Shown here piece by piece: positions 1-5,004 of a stretch of 5,004 bases of DNA. The notes under the pieces are model-generated. The model had not been told where the DNA came from. It worked only from the letters and a program-made list of their open reading frames with translations, and searched no databases. The position numbers and the translations under genes are program-made. The stretch is from NCBI GenBank assembly GCA_947169455.1, contig CAMVPV010000134.1, forward strand, positions 1 to 5,004, written 5' to 3'. The DNA comes from an uncultured Clostridia bacterium (lineage in GTDB: Bacteria > Bacillota_A > Clostridia > Oscillospirales > Ruminococcaceae). Position 1 is the first letter of the stretch. Every line of letters starts with the position of its first letter.

Positions 1-60
1 GCCCTGCAAGAGAGGGCGTCCCCCTTCCCCAAAATCCTTAAGTTGTAGATAGTGCATTAT
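1..60. other. GC-rich intergenic edge with small hairpin
   Basis: No coding region can be supported here. GCCCT at 1-5 and AGGGC at 13-17 form a perfect 5-bp inverted repeat with a 7-nt loop, followed by C-runs at about 19-30. It could be the end of an upstream terminator or of a GC-rich intergenic repeat cut by the window edge. There is no T-run directly after the hairpin on the plus strand, so a plus-strand terminator is not supported. Confidence 0.25.
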
Positions 61-103
61 TAGGGCATAATATATAAAAGAAACGTTTTTACGTTGTTAA
101 ATA

Positions 104-120
104 TGTAGAAAAAATCTACA
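104..120. promoter_or_regulatory. Inverted repeat upstream of hydrogenase promoter
   Basis: TGTAGA (104-109) and TCTACA (115-120) are perfect 6-bp inverted arms separated by five A residues. The site ends 15 bp before the -35 hexamer, a position suited to an activator or a co-operating repressor. Just upstream, AACGT (82-86) and ACGTT (91-95) form another small inverted repeat. No known regulator can be assigned from the sequence, and AT-rich DNA yields such palindromes by chance. Confidence 0.3.
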
Positions 121-135
121 CAATTTTGAAAACCG

Positions 136-164
136 TTGAATTTTAAAGATACGTGTGGTATAAT
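136..164 (+). promoter_or_regulatory. Sigma-A promoter for the hydrogenase gene
   Basis: The -35 element is TTGAAT (136-141) and the -10 is a perfect TATAAT (159-164), with an optimal 17-bp spacer. A TGG directly before the -10 also makes it an extended -10 promoter. Transcription should start near 171, giving an untranslated leader of about 57 nt. Similarity to consensus suggests strong basal expression unless repressed. Confidence 0.82.
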
Positions 165-180
165 GGTATAAAGGTTTCTT

Positions 181-193
181 GTGCACTGTGCAC
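181..193. promoter_or_regulatory. Palindrome GTGCACTGTGCAC in the leader, possible operator
   Basis: Two copies of the self-complementary hexamer GTGCAC flank one T, giving a 13-bp near-perfect palindrome about 10 nt downstream of the predicted transcription start. This location would suit a repressor that blocks initiation or early elongation. In RNA it can form only a minimal hairpin, so a DNA operator is the more natural reading. The cognate regulator is unknown. Confidence 0.35.
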
Positions 194-212
194 GTAAATT
201 CGGATTACCGGT

Positions 213-222
213 GGAGTAGGAG
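213..222 (+). promoter_or_regulatory. Shine-Dalgarno region of the hydrogenase gene
   Basis: GGAG occurs at 213-216 and AGGAG at 218-222. The latter lies 5 nt before an in-frame GTG at 228 and 11 nt before an in-frame ATG at 234. Spacing slightly favours GTG while codon strength favours ATG. The two choices differ by only two residues, both ahead of the first cluster motif. Confidence 0.6.
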
Positions 223-227
223 AGTGT

Positions 228-1922
228 GTGTATATGCCTTTGATCGGAGTTGACAGAAGCAAATGCGTGGGCTGCAACGCCTGCATAAGGGCTTGTCCCG
301 CCCCCGAAGCGAACAAGACCGCTTTGGATGAGGAGACGGGTCAGTCCTATACAGTCATCAACCACGATAAATGTATAGGCTGCGCCGAATGTATCAAGAC
401 TTGTCAGCACGGCGCAAGATATTACGAGGACGACCTCGAAAAATTCCTGCGTGACATTAAGAACGAAAAGATAGTTGTTATCGTTGCGCCCGCCATGAAG
501 ACCGCCTTTCCCAAAAAGTGGAGGGGTATTCTCAACTGGCTCCGCAGTGAGGGCGTTTCCGCCATTTATGACGGCTCTCTCGGCGCGGATATCTGTTCGT
601 GGGCTCACCTGAAATATCTGGAGACTCACCCCGGAAAGAAAATAATCACCCAGCCCTGTGCTGCTATCGTCAATTATATAAAGAAGTATCATAACGAGAT
701 GCTTCAGGATCTCTCTCCGATACAGAGCCCGCTGTGCTGCGAGGCTATCTATCTGAAGGAGTACAACGGCGTAAAGCACAAAATGGCTGCACTGACACCC
801 TGTATCGCAAAAAAGGACGAATTTGACGAAACGGGTCTTATCCAGTATAATATCACCTTCAACAAGCTGGCGGAGTATCTCGAAAAGAAAAAGGTTTCCG
901 TTCAGGAGGATGCACAGTTTACATATCAGTATAACTTCAATGACGTGCAGGGAACTCTCGGCGGCATCTACCCCCGCCCCGGCGGACTCCGTGACAACCT
1001 GTGGTACAAGGATCCCGACCTCAATATCACCACATCCGAGGGCGCCCACAAGGTATATCCCGAGCTGGATATGTACTCGCAGACAGCAGCCTCGATGCGC
1101 CCCGATGTTTTCGACGTGCTGAGCTGTGAGTTCGGATGCAACACGGGTCCCGGCTCCGGCTACAAGACCGATATCTTCAATATCATGTCGATAATGCGCA
1201 GCGTAGAGATAGAGTCCAAGAAGGTCAGAAGAGAAGGCAAGGGCAGGCTCTTCGGCGGCAGAGACAAGCTTTACGATGACTTCGACAAGATGTTCGATTA
1301 TGTCAAGTTCATAAGGGTATATCAGTCCAACGCCAAAGTGCCCTATGTCCCCAAGGATGCCGATCTCGAACCCGTATTCAAGTCGATGGGCAAGCTGACC
1401 GAAGAGGACAGACACTACGACTGCCACGCCTGCGGATACAAGTCCTGCCGCGAAATGGCGACCGCTATCTACCGCGGGCTCAATATCCCCAACAACTGCA
1501 TCGTGTATGCAAAATCCGCGCTCCAGACCCGCTATTCGCAGGTGGAGAACGTTTCAAAGAGCGTGGGCGATTTCGCAAACAAGCTCACCGCCGATATCGA
1601 GAATATCTACGCGAGCCTGCTCTCCATAGATGAGAGGAACAAGCAGGGTCTGAAATATACCGGCGTTGTGGATAATCTGCTGAAGCAGGTCATCGGGAAG
1701 TATCAGGGCGAGACCGAAATGGACGAGAGCCAGATAGCCGAGCTCGTTATGGTGCTCGAAAAGCTTCAGGGCTCACTGAAGGTCATGAACGAGATAACCA
1801 CCGATACCGCAACTAACTCCGCTTCGATACGCGAGGCTATGGAGGAAGTTGCCAATGCGACCATGGAGCTTTCACGCATGGTCGGCGAGCTGGTAAATCA
1901 GTTCGAGGGCAAGGGCGAATAA
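228..1922 (+). CDS. [FeFe]-hydrogenase-like protein with ferredoxin domain, C-terminal FeS domain and signalling-like tail
   Basis: A 564-residue soluble protein with no signal peptide or membrane segment. Residues 13-23 and 49-59 carry two CxxCxxCxxxC [4Fe-4S] motifs (C13/16/19/23 and C49/52/55/59). The H-cluster domain spans about 80-365. Its L1 motif is TQPCAAIV (C144), L2 is TPCIAKK (C192) and L3 is SCEFGCNTGPG (C300, C304), so all four cysteine ligands are present. Catalytic group A enzymes have TSCCPxW and MPCxxKK; here proline 143 replaces the proton-relay cysteine and threonine 190 the methionine. Residues 399-424 (C399/402/407/424) match the small FeS domain family. Residues 436-560 are predicted helical and end like a chemotaxis-receptor signalling domain. 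There is no PAS domain. These features fit a non-group-A enzyme, perhaps group B or a sensory type, as monomeric ferredoxin-linked hydrogenase or H2 sensor. No maturase or partner subunit is nearby. The start is GTG 228 or ATG 234. Confidence 0.93.
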   Translation: MYMPLIGVDRSKCVGCNACIRACPAPEANKTALDEETGQSYTVINHDKCIGCAECIKTCQHGARYYEDDLEKFLRDIKNEKIVVIVAPAMKTAFPKKWRGILNWLRSEGVSAIYDGSLGADICSWAHLKYLETHPGKKIITQPCAAIVNYIKKYHNEMLQDLSPIQSPLCCEAIYLKEYNGVKHKMAALTPCIAKKDEFDETGLIQYNITFNKLAEYLEKKKVSVQEDAQFTYQYNFNDVQGTLGGIYPRPGGLRDNLWYKDPDLNITTSEGAHKVYPELDMYSQTAASMRPDVFDVLSCEFGCNTGPGSGYKTDIFNIMSIMRSVEIESKKVRREGKGRLFGGRDKLYDDFDKMFDYVKFIRVYQSNAKVPYVPKDADLEPVFKSMGKLTEEDRHYDCHACGYKSCREMATAIYRGLNIPNNCIVYAKSALQTRYSQVENVSKSVGDFANKLTADIENIYASLLSIDERNKQGLKYTGVVDNLLKQVIGKYQGETEMDESQIAELVMVLEKLQGSLKVMNEITTDTATNSASIREAMEEVANATMELSRMVGELVNQFEGKGE

Positions 1923-1933
1923 AAGTTATCATG

Positions 1934-1979
1934 AACGTATGCATTTTGCCGCTTTTTCGGCGGGTGCATACGTTTTTTC
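1934..1979 (+). terminator. Rho-independent terminator after the hydrogenase gene
   Basis: AACGTATGCA (1934-1943) pairs perfectly with TGCATACGTT (1965-1974). A smaller internal GCCG/CGGC stem lies at 1948-1951 and 1958-1961. Six T residues (1973-1978) follow the stem. It begins 11 nt after the stop codon, so the hydrogenase transcript is expected to end before the next promoter. Confidence 0.9.
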
Positions 1980-1994
1980 TGTACAAATGAGGTA

Positions 1995-2024
1995 TTGACG
2001 CAGTGCGGCGTTTTGCGGTATAAT
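1995..2024 (+). promoter_or_regulatory. Sigma-A promoter for the MATE transporter gene
   Basis: TTGACG (1995-2000) and a perfect TATAAT (2019-2024) are separated by 18 bp. Transcription should start near 2031, leaving a leader of about 46 nt. No convincing operator palindrome or riboswitch-sized structure is visible between promoter and gene, so expression may be largely constitutive. Confidence 0.82.
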
Positions 2025-2065
2025 TTTTATGTAATAAATTGGATCTGATCTATCAAAACAGAATC

Positions 2066-2070
2066 GAGGA
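2066..2070 (+). promoter_or_regulatory. Ribosome binding site supporting a TTG start
   Basis: GAGGA at 2066-2070 ends 6 nt before the TTG at 2077. The next in-frame ATG is at about codon 39, inside the first membrane helix, and would delete part of a conserved MATE motif. The ribosome site therefore decides in favour of the rare TTG start. Confidence 0.7.
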
Positions 2071-2076
2071 AACGAT

Positions 2077-3462
2077 TTGGATATCACAGAGAAAAAAGAG
2101 AACGGCGAGGGAGCTCCCCACACCGAAATATTTGAAAGCTATTCCGTACCGTGCGCTGTGGCGGCGCTCTGCCTGCCGACAGTGCTTAGTATGCTCGTGA
2201 CCATATTCTACAATATGGCGGATACGTTTTTCGTCGGGCAGACCGGCGACCCCGATCAGGTCGCGGCGGTCTCGCTGACGACACCCGTGTTCCTGCTCTT
2301 TCTTGCCGCGGGAAATATCTTCGGGATAGGCGGCAGCACCATGATATCAAGGCTGCTCGGGCAGGGCGACCGCAGCGAACCGAAAAAAGTCTCGGCGTTC
2401 TGCGTTTATGGCTGCATCGCCGTGGGCGCGCTGCTCTCCGCGGGGATAATCATCGGTATGCCGGTCGTTCTGAAACTTATCGGCACCAGCGAGAACACAT
2501 ACGGCTTCGCAAATAATTACATTTTCTACATATCGCTCGGCGGTGTTTTCATCAGCATTTCCGCCGCAATGGGAAATATCGTGCGCGGTGAGGGCGCCGC
2601 AAAGGCAGCTATGGCGGGCATGATGGCGGGCACCATCGTCAATATCATACTCGACCCGGTAATGATACTTGTGCTCGGCATGGGAGTTTCGGGCGCGGCG
2701 GTCGCTACGGTGATCGGAAATATCTGCTCCGTGGTGTACTATGCGATGTATATAGTGCGCAACCGCGGAAAGACAGTGCTTTCTATGTCTCCGGCGGATA
2801 TATCCTTCCGCGGGATAGCGGGCGGCGTTTTCGCTATCGGACTTCCCGCATCTTTCAACAACGTGCTGATGAGCCTTTCGAGCATCATCATGAACGTTTT
2901 CCTTGTAAAGTACGGTGATGCGCCTGTTGCGGCTATGGGCGTCGCTATGAAGGCGAATATGCTCGTCGTGATGCTCCAGCTTGGCGTGGGCATGGGTATG
3001 CAGCCGCTTGTTGGCTACTGCTACGGCGCGGGCAACCGCGAAAAGCTCGGCAGGGTGATGAGGTTTGCGGGGCTGTGCAACTTCATCATCGGCAGTGTGC
3101 TGACGCTGCTTTATCTGTTTGCGTGCAGGCGGATAATCGGCGCGTTCATCGACAATGCGGAGGTCGTGGGCTACGGCGTGCAGATGCTTCGTGCGCTGAT
3201 GATATCCGGTCCGCTGATAGGCATAATGTTCGTGTTCAGTTTTTCCTTCCAGGCAATGGGCAAGGCGGTGCCGTCGCTGATACTTTCGATATCGCGGCAG
3301 GGGCTGGTTTTCCTGCCGATAGTCATCATCGGCAACGGGCTGTTCGGTCTGGACGGCATAATCTATGCGCAGCCGGTTGCGGACATCGCAAGTCTCCTGC
3401 TTGCCGCCGCGATGTACATAGTTATCTTCCCCAGGCACGGAGAAAACGCTTCGCTCAAATGA
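2077..3462 (+). CDS. MATE family efflux transporter
   Basis: A 461-residue polytopic inner-membrane protein of normal length for the multidrug and toxin extrusion family, which exports cationic drugs or metabolites using a Na+ or H+ gradient. Residues 1-22 are a charged cytosolic N-terminus. The first helix carries the family motif around 34-55 (PTVLSMLVTIFYNMADTFFV). Loop motif GGSTMISRLLGQGD lies at 85-98, and 171-198 holds the RGEG...NIILDP signature. The second half repeats the fold, with QPLVGYCYGAGN at 309-320 and FQAMGKAVPS at 391-400. About twelve hydrophobic helices can be traced. The overall look is closest to the MepA/NorM-like branch found in Firmicutes. Substrate and coupling ion cannot be read from sequence. 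It starts at TTG 2077 with a good ribosome site and is transcribed alone. Confidence is high for the family and low for any specific drug. Confidence 0.95.
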   Translation: MDITEKKENGEGAPHTEIFESYSVPCAVAALCLPTVLSMLVTIFYNMADTFFVGQTGDPDQVAAVSLTTPVFLLFLAAGNIFGIGGSTMISRLLGQGDRSEPKKVSAFCVYGCIAVGALLSAGIIIGMPVVLKLIGTSENTYGFANNYIFYISLGGVFISISAAMGNIVRGEGAAKAAMAGMMAGTIVNIILDPVMILVLGMGVSGAAVATVIGNICSVVYYAMYIVRNRGKTVLSMSPADISFRGIAGGVFAIGLPASFNNVLMSLSSIIMNVFLVKYGDAPVAAMGVAMKANMLVVMLQLGVGMGMQPLVGYCYGAGNREKLGRVMRFAGLCNFIIGSVLTLLYLFACRRIIGAFIDNAEVVGYGVQMLRALMISGPLIGIMFVFSFSFQAMGKAVPSLILSISRQGLVFLPIVIIGNGLFGLDGIIYAQPVADIASLLLAAAMYIVIFPRHGENASLK

Positions 3463-3475
3463 TAACTGAAAATTC

Positions 3476-3513
3476 AAACCGCGGCTGTTTGTATGGATGG
3501 TCGCGGTTTTTTT
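3476..3513 (+). terminator. Rho-independent terminator after the MATE gene
   Basis: AAACCGCG (3476-3483) pairs with CGCGGTTT (3502-3509) around an 18-nt loop, followed by a run of seven T residues (3507-3513). The stem starts 14 nt after the TGA stop codon. The long loop is unusual but the stem is perfect and GC-rich in its centre. Confidence 0.85.
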
Positions 3514-3519
3514 ATTGCT

Positions 3520-3673
3520 TCGGTTGATTTATACTTGCTTTTCCTCTCATCCTTTTTCTTGTTTCGGTTGATTTATATTTGCTGTTTTGCTCATCCTGCT
3601 TCTTTTCTGTTTGTCGGTTGATTTATATTCGCTGTTCTGCACAGCCGGCTATTGTTTGTGAATATTCGCTGTT
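3520..3673. repeat. Degenerate tandem repeat array, three to four units of about 37-50 bp
   Basis: The 14-mer TCGGTTGATTTATA occurs exactly at 3520-3533, 3564-3577 and 3614-3627 (steps of 44 and 50 bp). After the first two copies a related T-rich tail with CTCATCCT follows. The segment ATATTCGCTGTT is shared exactly by units 3 (3625-3636) and 4 (3662-3673), and with one difference by unit 2. The fourth unit lacks the CGGTTGATTT part. Unit lengths vary and the spacers are related to each other, so this is not a CRISPR. On the minus strand each core reads ATAAATCAACCG inside tiny overlapping reading frames, but no protein-coding role is supported. Function unknown. Confidence 0.65.
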
Positions 3674-3690
3674 ACTCGTTCTGACGCATT

Positions 3691-3851
3691 ACCGAGGGGA
3701 CAACCCCATTTAGGGGAGAGGGGATAGCAGGCAGCGGGTCGCCAGCTCACACTTGCTCAAAACAGAACAAACGCGGCTGTTACAGAAATCACGCCTTACA
3801 GTAACGACGCGAGAGCGGCAGCGGGGGCACCCCGCCCCCTCGGGTTGTAAG
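3691..3851. other. GC-rich structured intergenic element, possible repeat or RNA
   Basis: No gene is visible here. The segment is dense in inverted repeats. CCCC at 3704-3707 can pair with GGGG at 3696-3699 or at 3713-3716. CGCG (3772-3775) plus GTTAC (3779-3783) can pair with GTAAC (3801-3805) plus CGCG (3808-3811). A perfect stem GCGGGG (3821-3826) / CCCCGC (3830-3835) has a 3-nt loop, with CGAG (3810-3813) and CTCG (3839-3842) outside it. CTTACA (3795-3800) complements TGTAAG (3846-3851) and would make a pseudoknot-like or alternative fold. It could be a dispersed GC-rich intergenic repeat, a small RNA or a boundary structure. No T-run directly follows the 3821-3835 hairpin, so a simple terminator is not favoured. 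Confidence 0.45.
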
Positions 3852-3883
3852 AAGTTTGTAATTGTTTTTTAATTTCATTTTTA

Positions 3884-3911
3884 TTGTAATTTATTCATAA
3901 AATGATATACT
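3884..3911 (+). promoter_or_regulatory. Probable promoter of the 7TM receptor gene, with palindrome at the -10
   Basis: TTGTAA (3884-3889), a 16-bp spacer and TATACT (3906-3911) form a plausible sigma-A promoter, strengthened by TGA directly before the -10 (extended -10). The -10 lies inside a perfect palindrome, TATACTGTATA (3906-3916), which could serve as an operator or place a second -10 (TATAGT, 3913-3918). TTGTAA also occurs at 3845 and 3856 in the same AT-rich tract, which may act as an UP-like element. Confidence 0.6.
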
Positions 3912-3937
3912 GTATAGTAGAAAGACAGCCTGCAACG

Positions 3938-3943
3938 AAGGAG
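3938..3943 (+). promoter_or_regulatory. Ribosome binding site of the 7TM receptor gene
   Basis: AAGGAG at 3938-3943 is a strong Shine-Dalgarno match, 8 nt before ATG at 3952. An earlier ATG at 3944 is out of frame and runs only a few codons, so 3952 is the start. Confidence 0.8.
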
Positions 3944-3951
3944 ATGAGCCC

Positions 3952-5004
3952 ATGTTTTTCTATGAGGGAGTGTTAGCGGCATCGCTGCTGATGACGCTGA
4001 TATATGTAATTATCTTCCATAAGCATTTCAATGTGAATATGACGCTCATTTTCGCGTTCATACCTATCGCTGATTACGGATACCTGCTCATGTCCCGCGC
4101 ACAGAACCTGCATGAGGCTGTCACCGCGAATTCACTGGTGTATCTGGGCGGGTGCTACCTTGCGCTGTTCATAATGTTCAGCATATTTGACCTGTGCACC
4201 ATCGGTATAGGAAAGGTGCTCCGCACCGCACTGTTCGCAGTGACGACGGCAGTGTATGTATCGGTGCTCACAGCCGAAAAAAATCCGTTTTTCTATAAAA
4301 GCGCCTCCTTTGAACTGCTGCCCGACGGGACGGGCGTGTTCACGAAGGAATACGGCATACTCCATACCGTGTTCTATATCATGATAATCGTGTATCTGCT
4401 CGGCAGCCTCACCGCAATGGCGTACAGCTATACAAGGAAAAAGGAAACCGTCTCCGGCAGGATAATACGTCTGCTGATACTTCCGGAACTGCTCTCCGCA
4501 GCATCCTTCTTTGCGGTGCCGATAGCAGCTTTATCCGGCAGGGGCGTCGAGTCGGCAGCAAATATCCGCGATATGATAATGCCGGTGACCTACGTTCTCG
4601 CACAGATATCCTACCTGCTGATAATCCACCGCATGAGCCTGTACAATATCGACGAAAATATCATAGATTCGCTCGTGCAGAAGGGCGAAACAGGCTTCAT
4701 CGCATTCGATTACAAGCTGAGATACATCGGCAGCAACGAGACTGCAAAGAATACTTTCCCGACGCTGCGTGAAATGCGCATAGACGACTACATAGGGAAC
4801 AATCTCTATCTGAAGGATCTTTTTCTCGACTGGATATGCACCTTCAAGGACGACCCCGACAAGCTGAAGGATATCGTATATTCCGCCGCAGACAAGAAGT
4901 ATGTTATCAATATAAGCGACCTGTACGACGGAATACACAAGCGCGGCTGGTATCTGCTGATAAGGGACGACACGCCCAACCAGAACTATATCGACCTGAT
5001 GAAG
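3952..5004 (+). CDS. Seven-transmembrane receptor with PAS-like domain, 3' end outside the window
   Basis: The first 351 residues of an integral-membrane signalling protein, open to the window edge. Hydrophobic segments lie at about 5-23, 29-48, 61-81, 90-107, 135-158, 170-194 and 207-226, a layout like the 7TM N-terminal region of some histidine kinases and cyclic-di-GMP enzymes. The longest extracytoplasmic candidate loop is about 108-134. After the last helix, residues 237-341 look like a PAS sensor fold: GFIAFDYKLRYIGSNETA near 248-265 and a closing strand GWYLLIRDDT at 332-341. The sequence then enters what is probably a linker helix (NQNYIDLMK). In this architecture the missing output domain is commonly a histidine kinase, GGDEF, EAL or HD-GYP domain; none is visible, so the output is unknown. 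It probably senses a small ligand at the membrane and relays it to the cytosol. It has its own promoter and a strong ribosome site. Partial only because of the window boundary; no internal frameshift is seen. Confidence 0.88.
   Translation, partial: MFFYEGVLAASLLMTLIYVIIFHKHFNVNMTLIFAFIPIADYGYLLMSRAQNLHEAVTANSLVYLGGCYLALFIMFSIFDLCTIGIGKVLRTALFAVTTAVYVSVLTAEKNPFFYKSASFELLPDGTGVFTKEYGILHTVFYIMIIVYLLGSLTAMAYSYTRKKETVSGRIIRLLILPELLSAASFFAVPIAALSGRGVESAANIRDMIMPVTYVLAQISYLLIIHRMSLYNIDENIIDSLVQKGETGFIAFDYKLRYIGSNETAKNTFPTLREMRIDDYIGNNLYLKDLFLDWICTFKDDPDKLKDIVYSAADKKYVINISDLYDGIHKRGWYLLIRDDTPNQNYIDLMK

Noticed and set aside
94..111. Full Rex operator
   Set aside because: Only one half-site (TTGTTAA) matches; the second half matches 4 of 7 positions and it lies well upstream of the promoter. 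Retained only as a weak hint.
60..1427. Long minus-strand open frame of 455 codons opposite the hydrogenase
   Set aside because: It lies antisense to an unmistakable iron-sulfur protein with intact motifs. It has no recognisable domain and results from the codon bias of the plus-strand gene.
228..3462. Hydrogenase and MATE exporter as one operon or functional system
   Set aside because: A strong terminator and an independent near-consensus promoter separate them, so co-transcription is unlikely.
2347..3477. Minus-strand open frame of 376 codons opposite the MATE gene
   Set aside because: Its translation is rich in His, Arg and charged residues with no domain, typical of the reverse reading of a membrane-protein gene.
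3075..3527. Plus-strand open frame overlapping the MATE 3' end and its terminator
   Set aside because: It is a +1 shadow frame running through the terminator hairpin, with Cys/His/Arg-rich low-complexity translation.
3520..3673. Short CRISPR array
   Set aside because: Repeat cores are only 14 bp, unit length varies from 37 to 50 bp, the spacers are related to one another, and no cas gene is present.
3944..3976. Alternative ATG at 3944 for the receptor gene
   Set aside because: It is out of frame with the receptor, reaches a stop after about ten codons and overlaps the ribosome binding site.
4132..4938. Several minus-strand open frames opposite the receptor gene
   Set aside because: No ribosome sites or domains; the plus-strand frame has a strong ribosome site, seven helices and a PAS-like fold.

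Overview
The window most resembles a chromosomal segment of a strictly anaerobic, fermentative Firmicute, probably a Ruminococcus-like member of the Oscillospiraceae. This is an inference from three things: an [FeFe]-hydrogenase, moderate GC with heavy use of ATA, CTG, AAG and GAG codons, and GC-rich structured intergenic DNA next to T-rich tracts. No rRNA, tRNA, transposase, phage gene or CRISPR array is visible.

Layout: positions 1-227 are a short GC-rich edge followed by an AT-rich regulatory region. It holds a near-consensus sigma-A promoter and several small palindromes. Positions 228-1922 encode a soluble iron-sulfur protein: two ferredoxin-type [4Fe-4S] motifs, an [FeFe]-hydrogenase H-cluster domain with non-canonical active-site motifs, a further C-terminal [4Fe-4S] domain, and a long helical tail resembling the end of a methyl-accepting chemotaxis protein. 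A strong intrinsic terminator (about 1934-1979) follows. A second near-consensus promoter (1995-2024) drives a MATE-family exporter (2077-3462, TTG start), which ends in its own terminator (3476-3513). Positions 3514-3951 are non-coding. They contain three to four degenerate tandem repeats of about 37-50 bp, then a GC-rich hairpin-forming element, then an AT-rich promoter region. From 3952 to the window edge runs the first 351 codons of a seven-transmembrane receptor with a PAS-like cytosolic domain. Its output domain lies beyond the window.

All three genes are on the plus strand, but each has its own promoter and the first two have their own terminators. They look like separate transcription units, not an operon, so shared function should not be assumed. 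The two most informative items are the hydrogenase, which keeps the H-cluster cysteines but lacks the usual proton-relay residues and carries a signalling-like tail (a possible H2 sensor or group B-type enzyme), and the 3520-3851 intergenic block of repeats and structured DNA.
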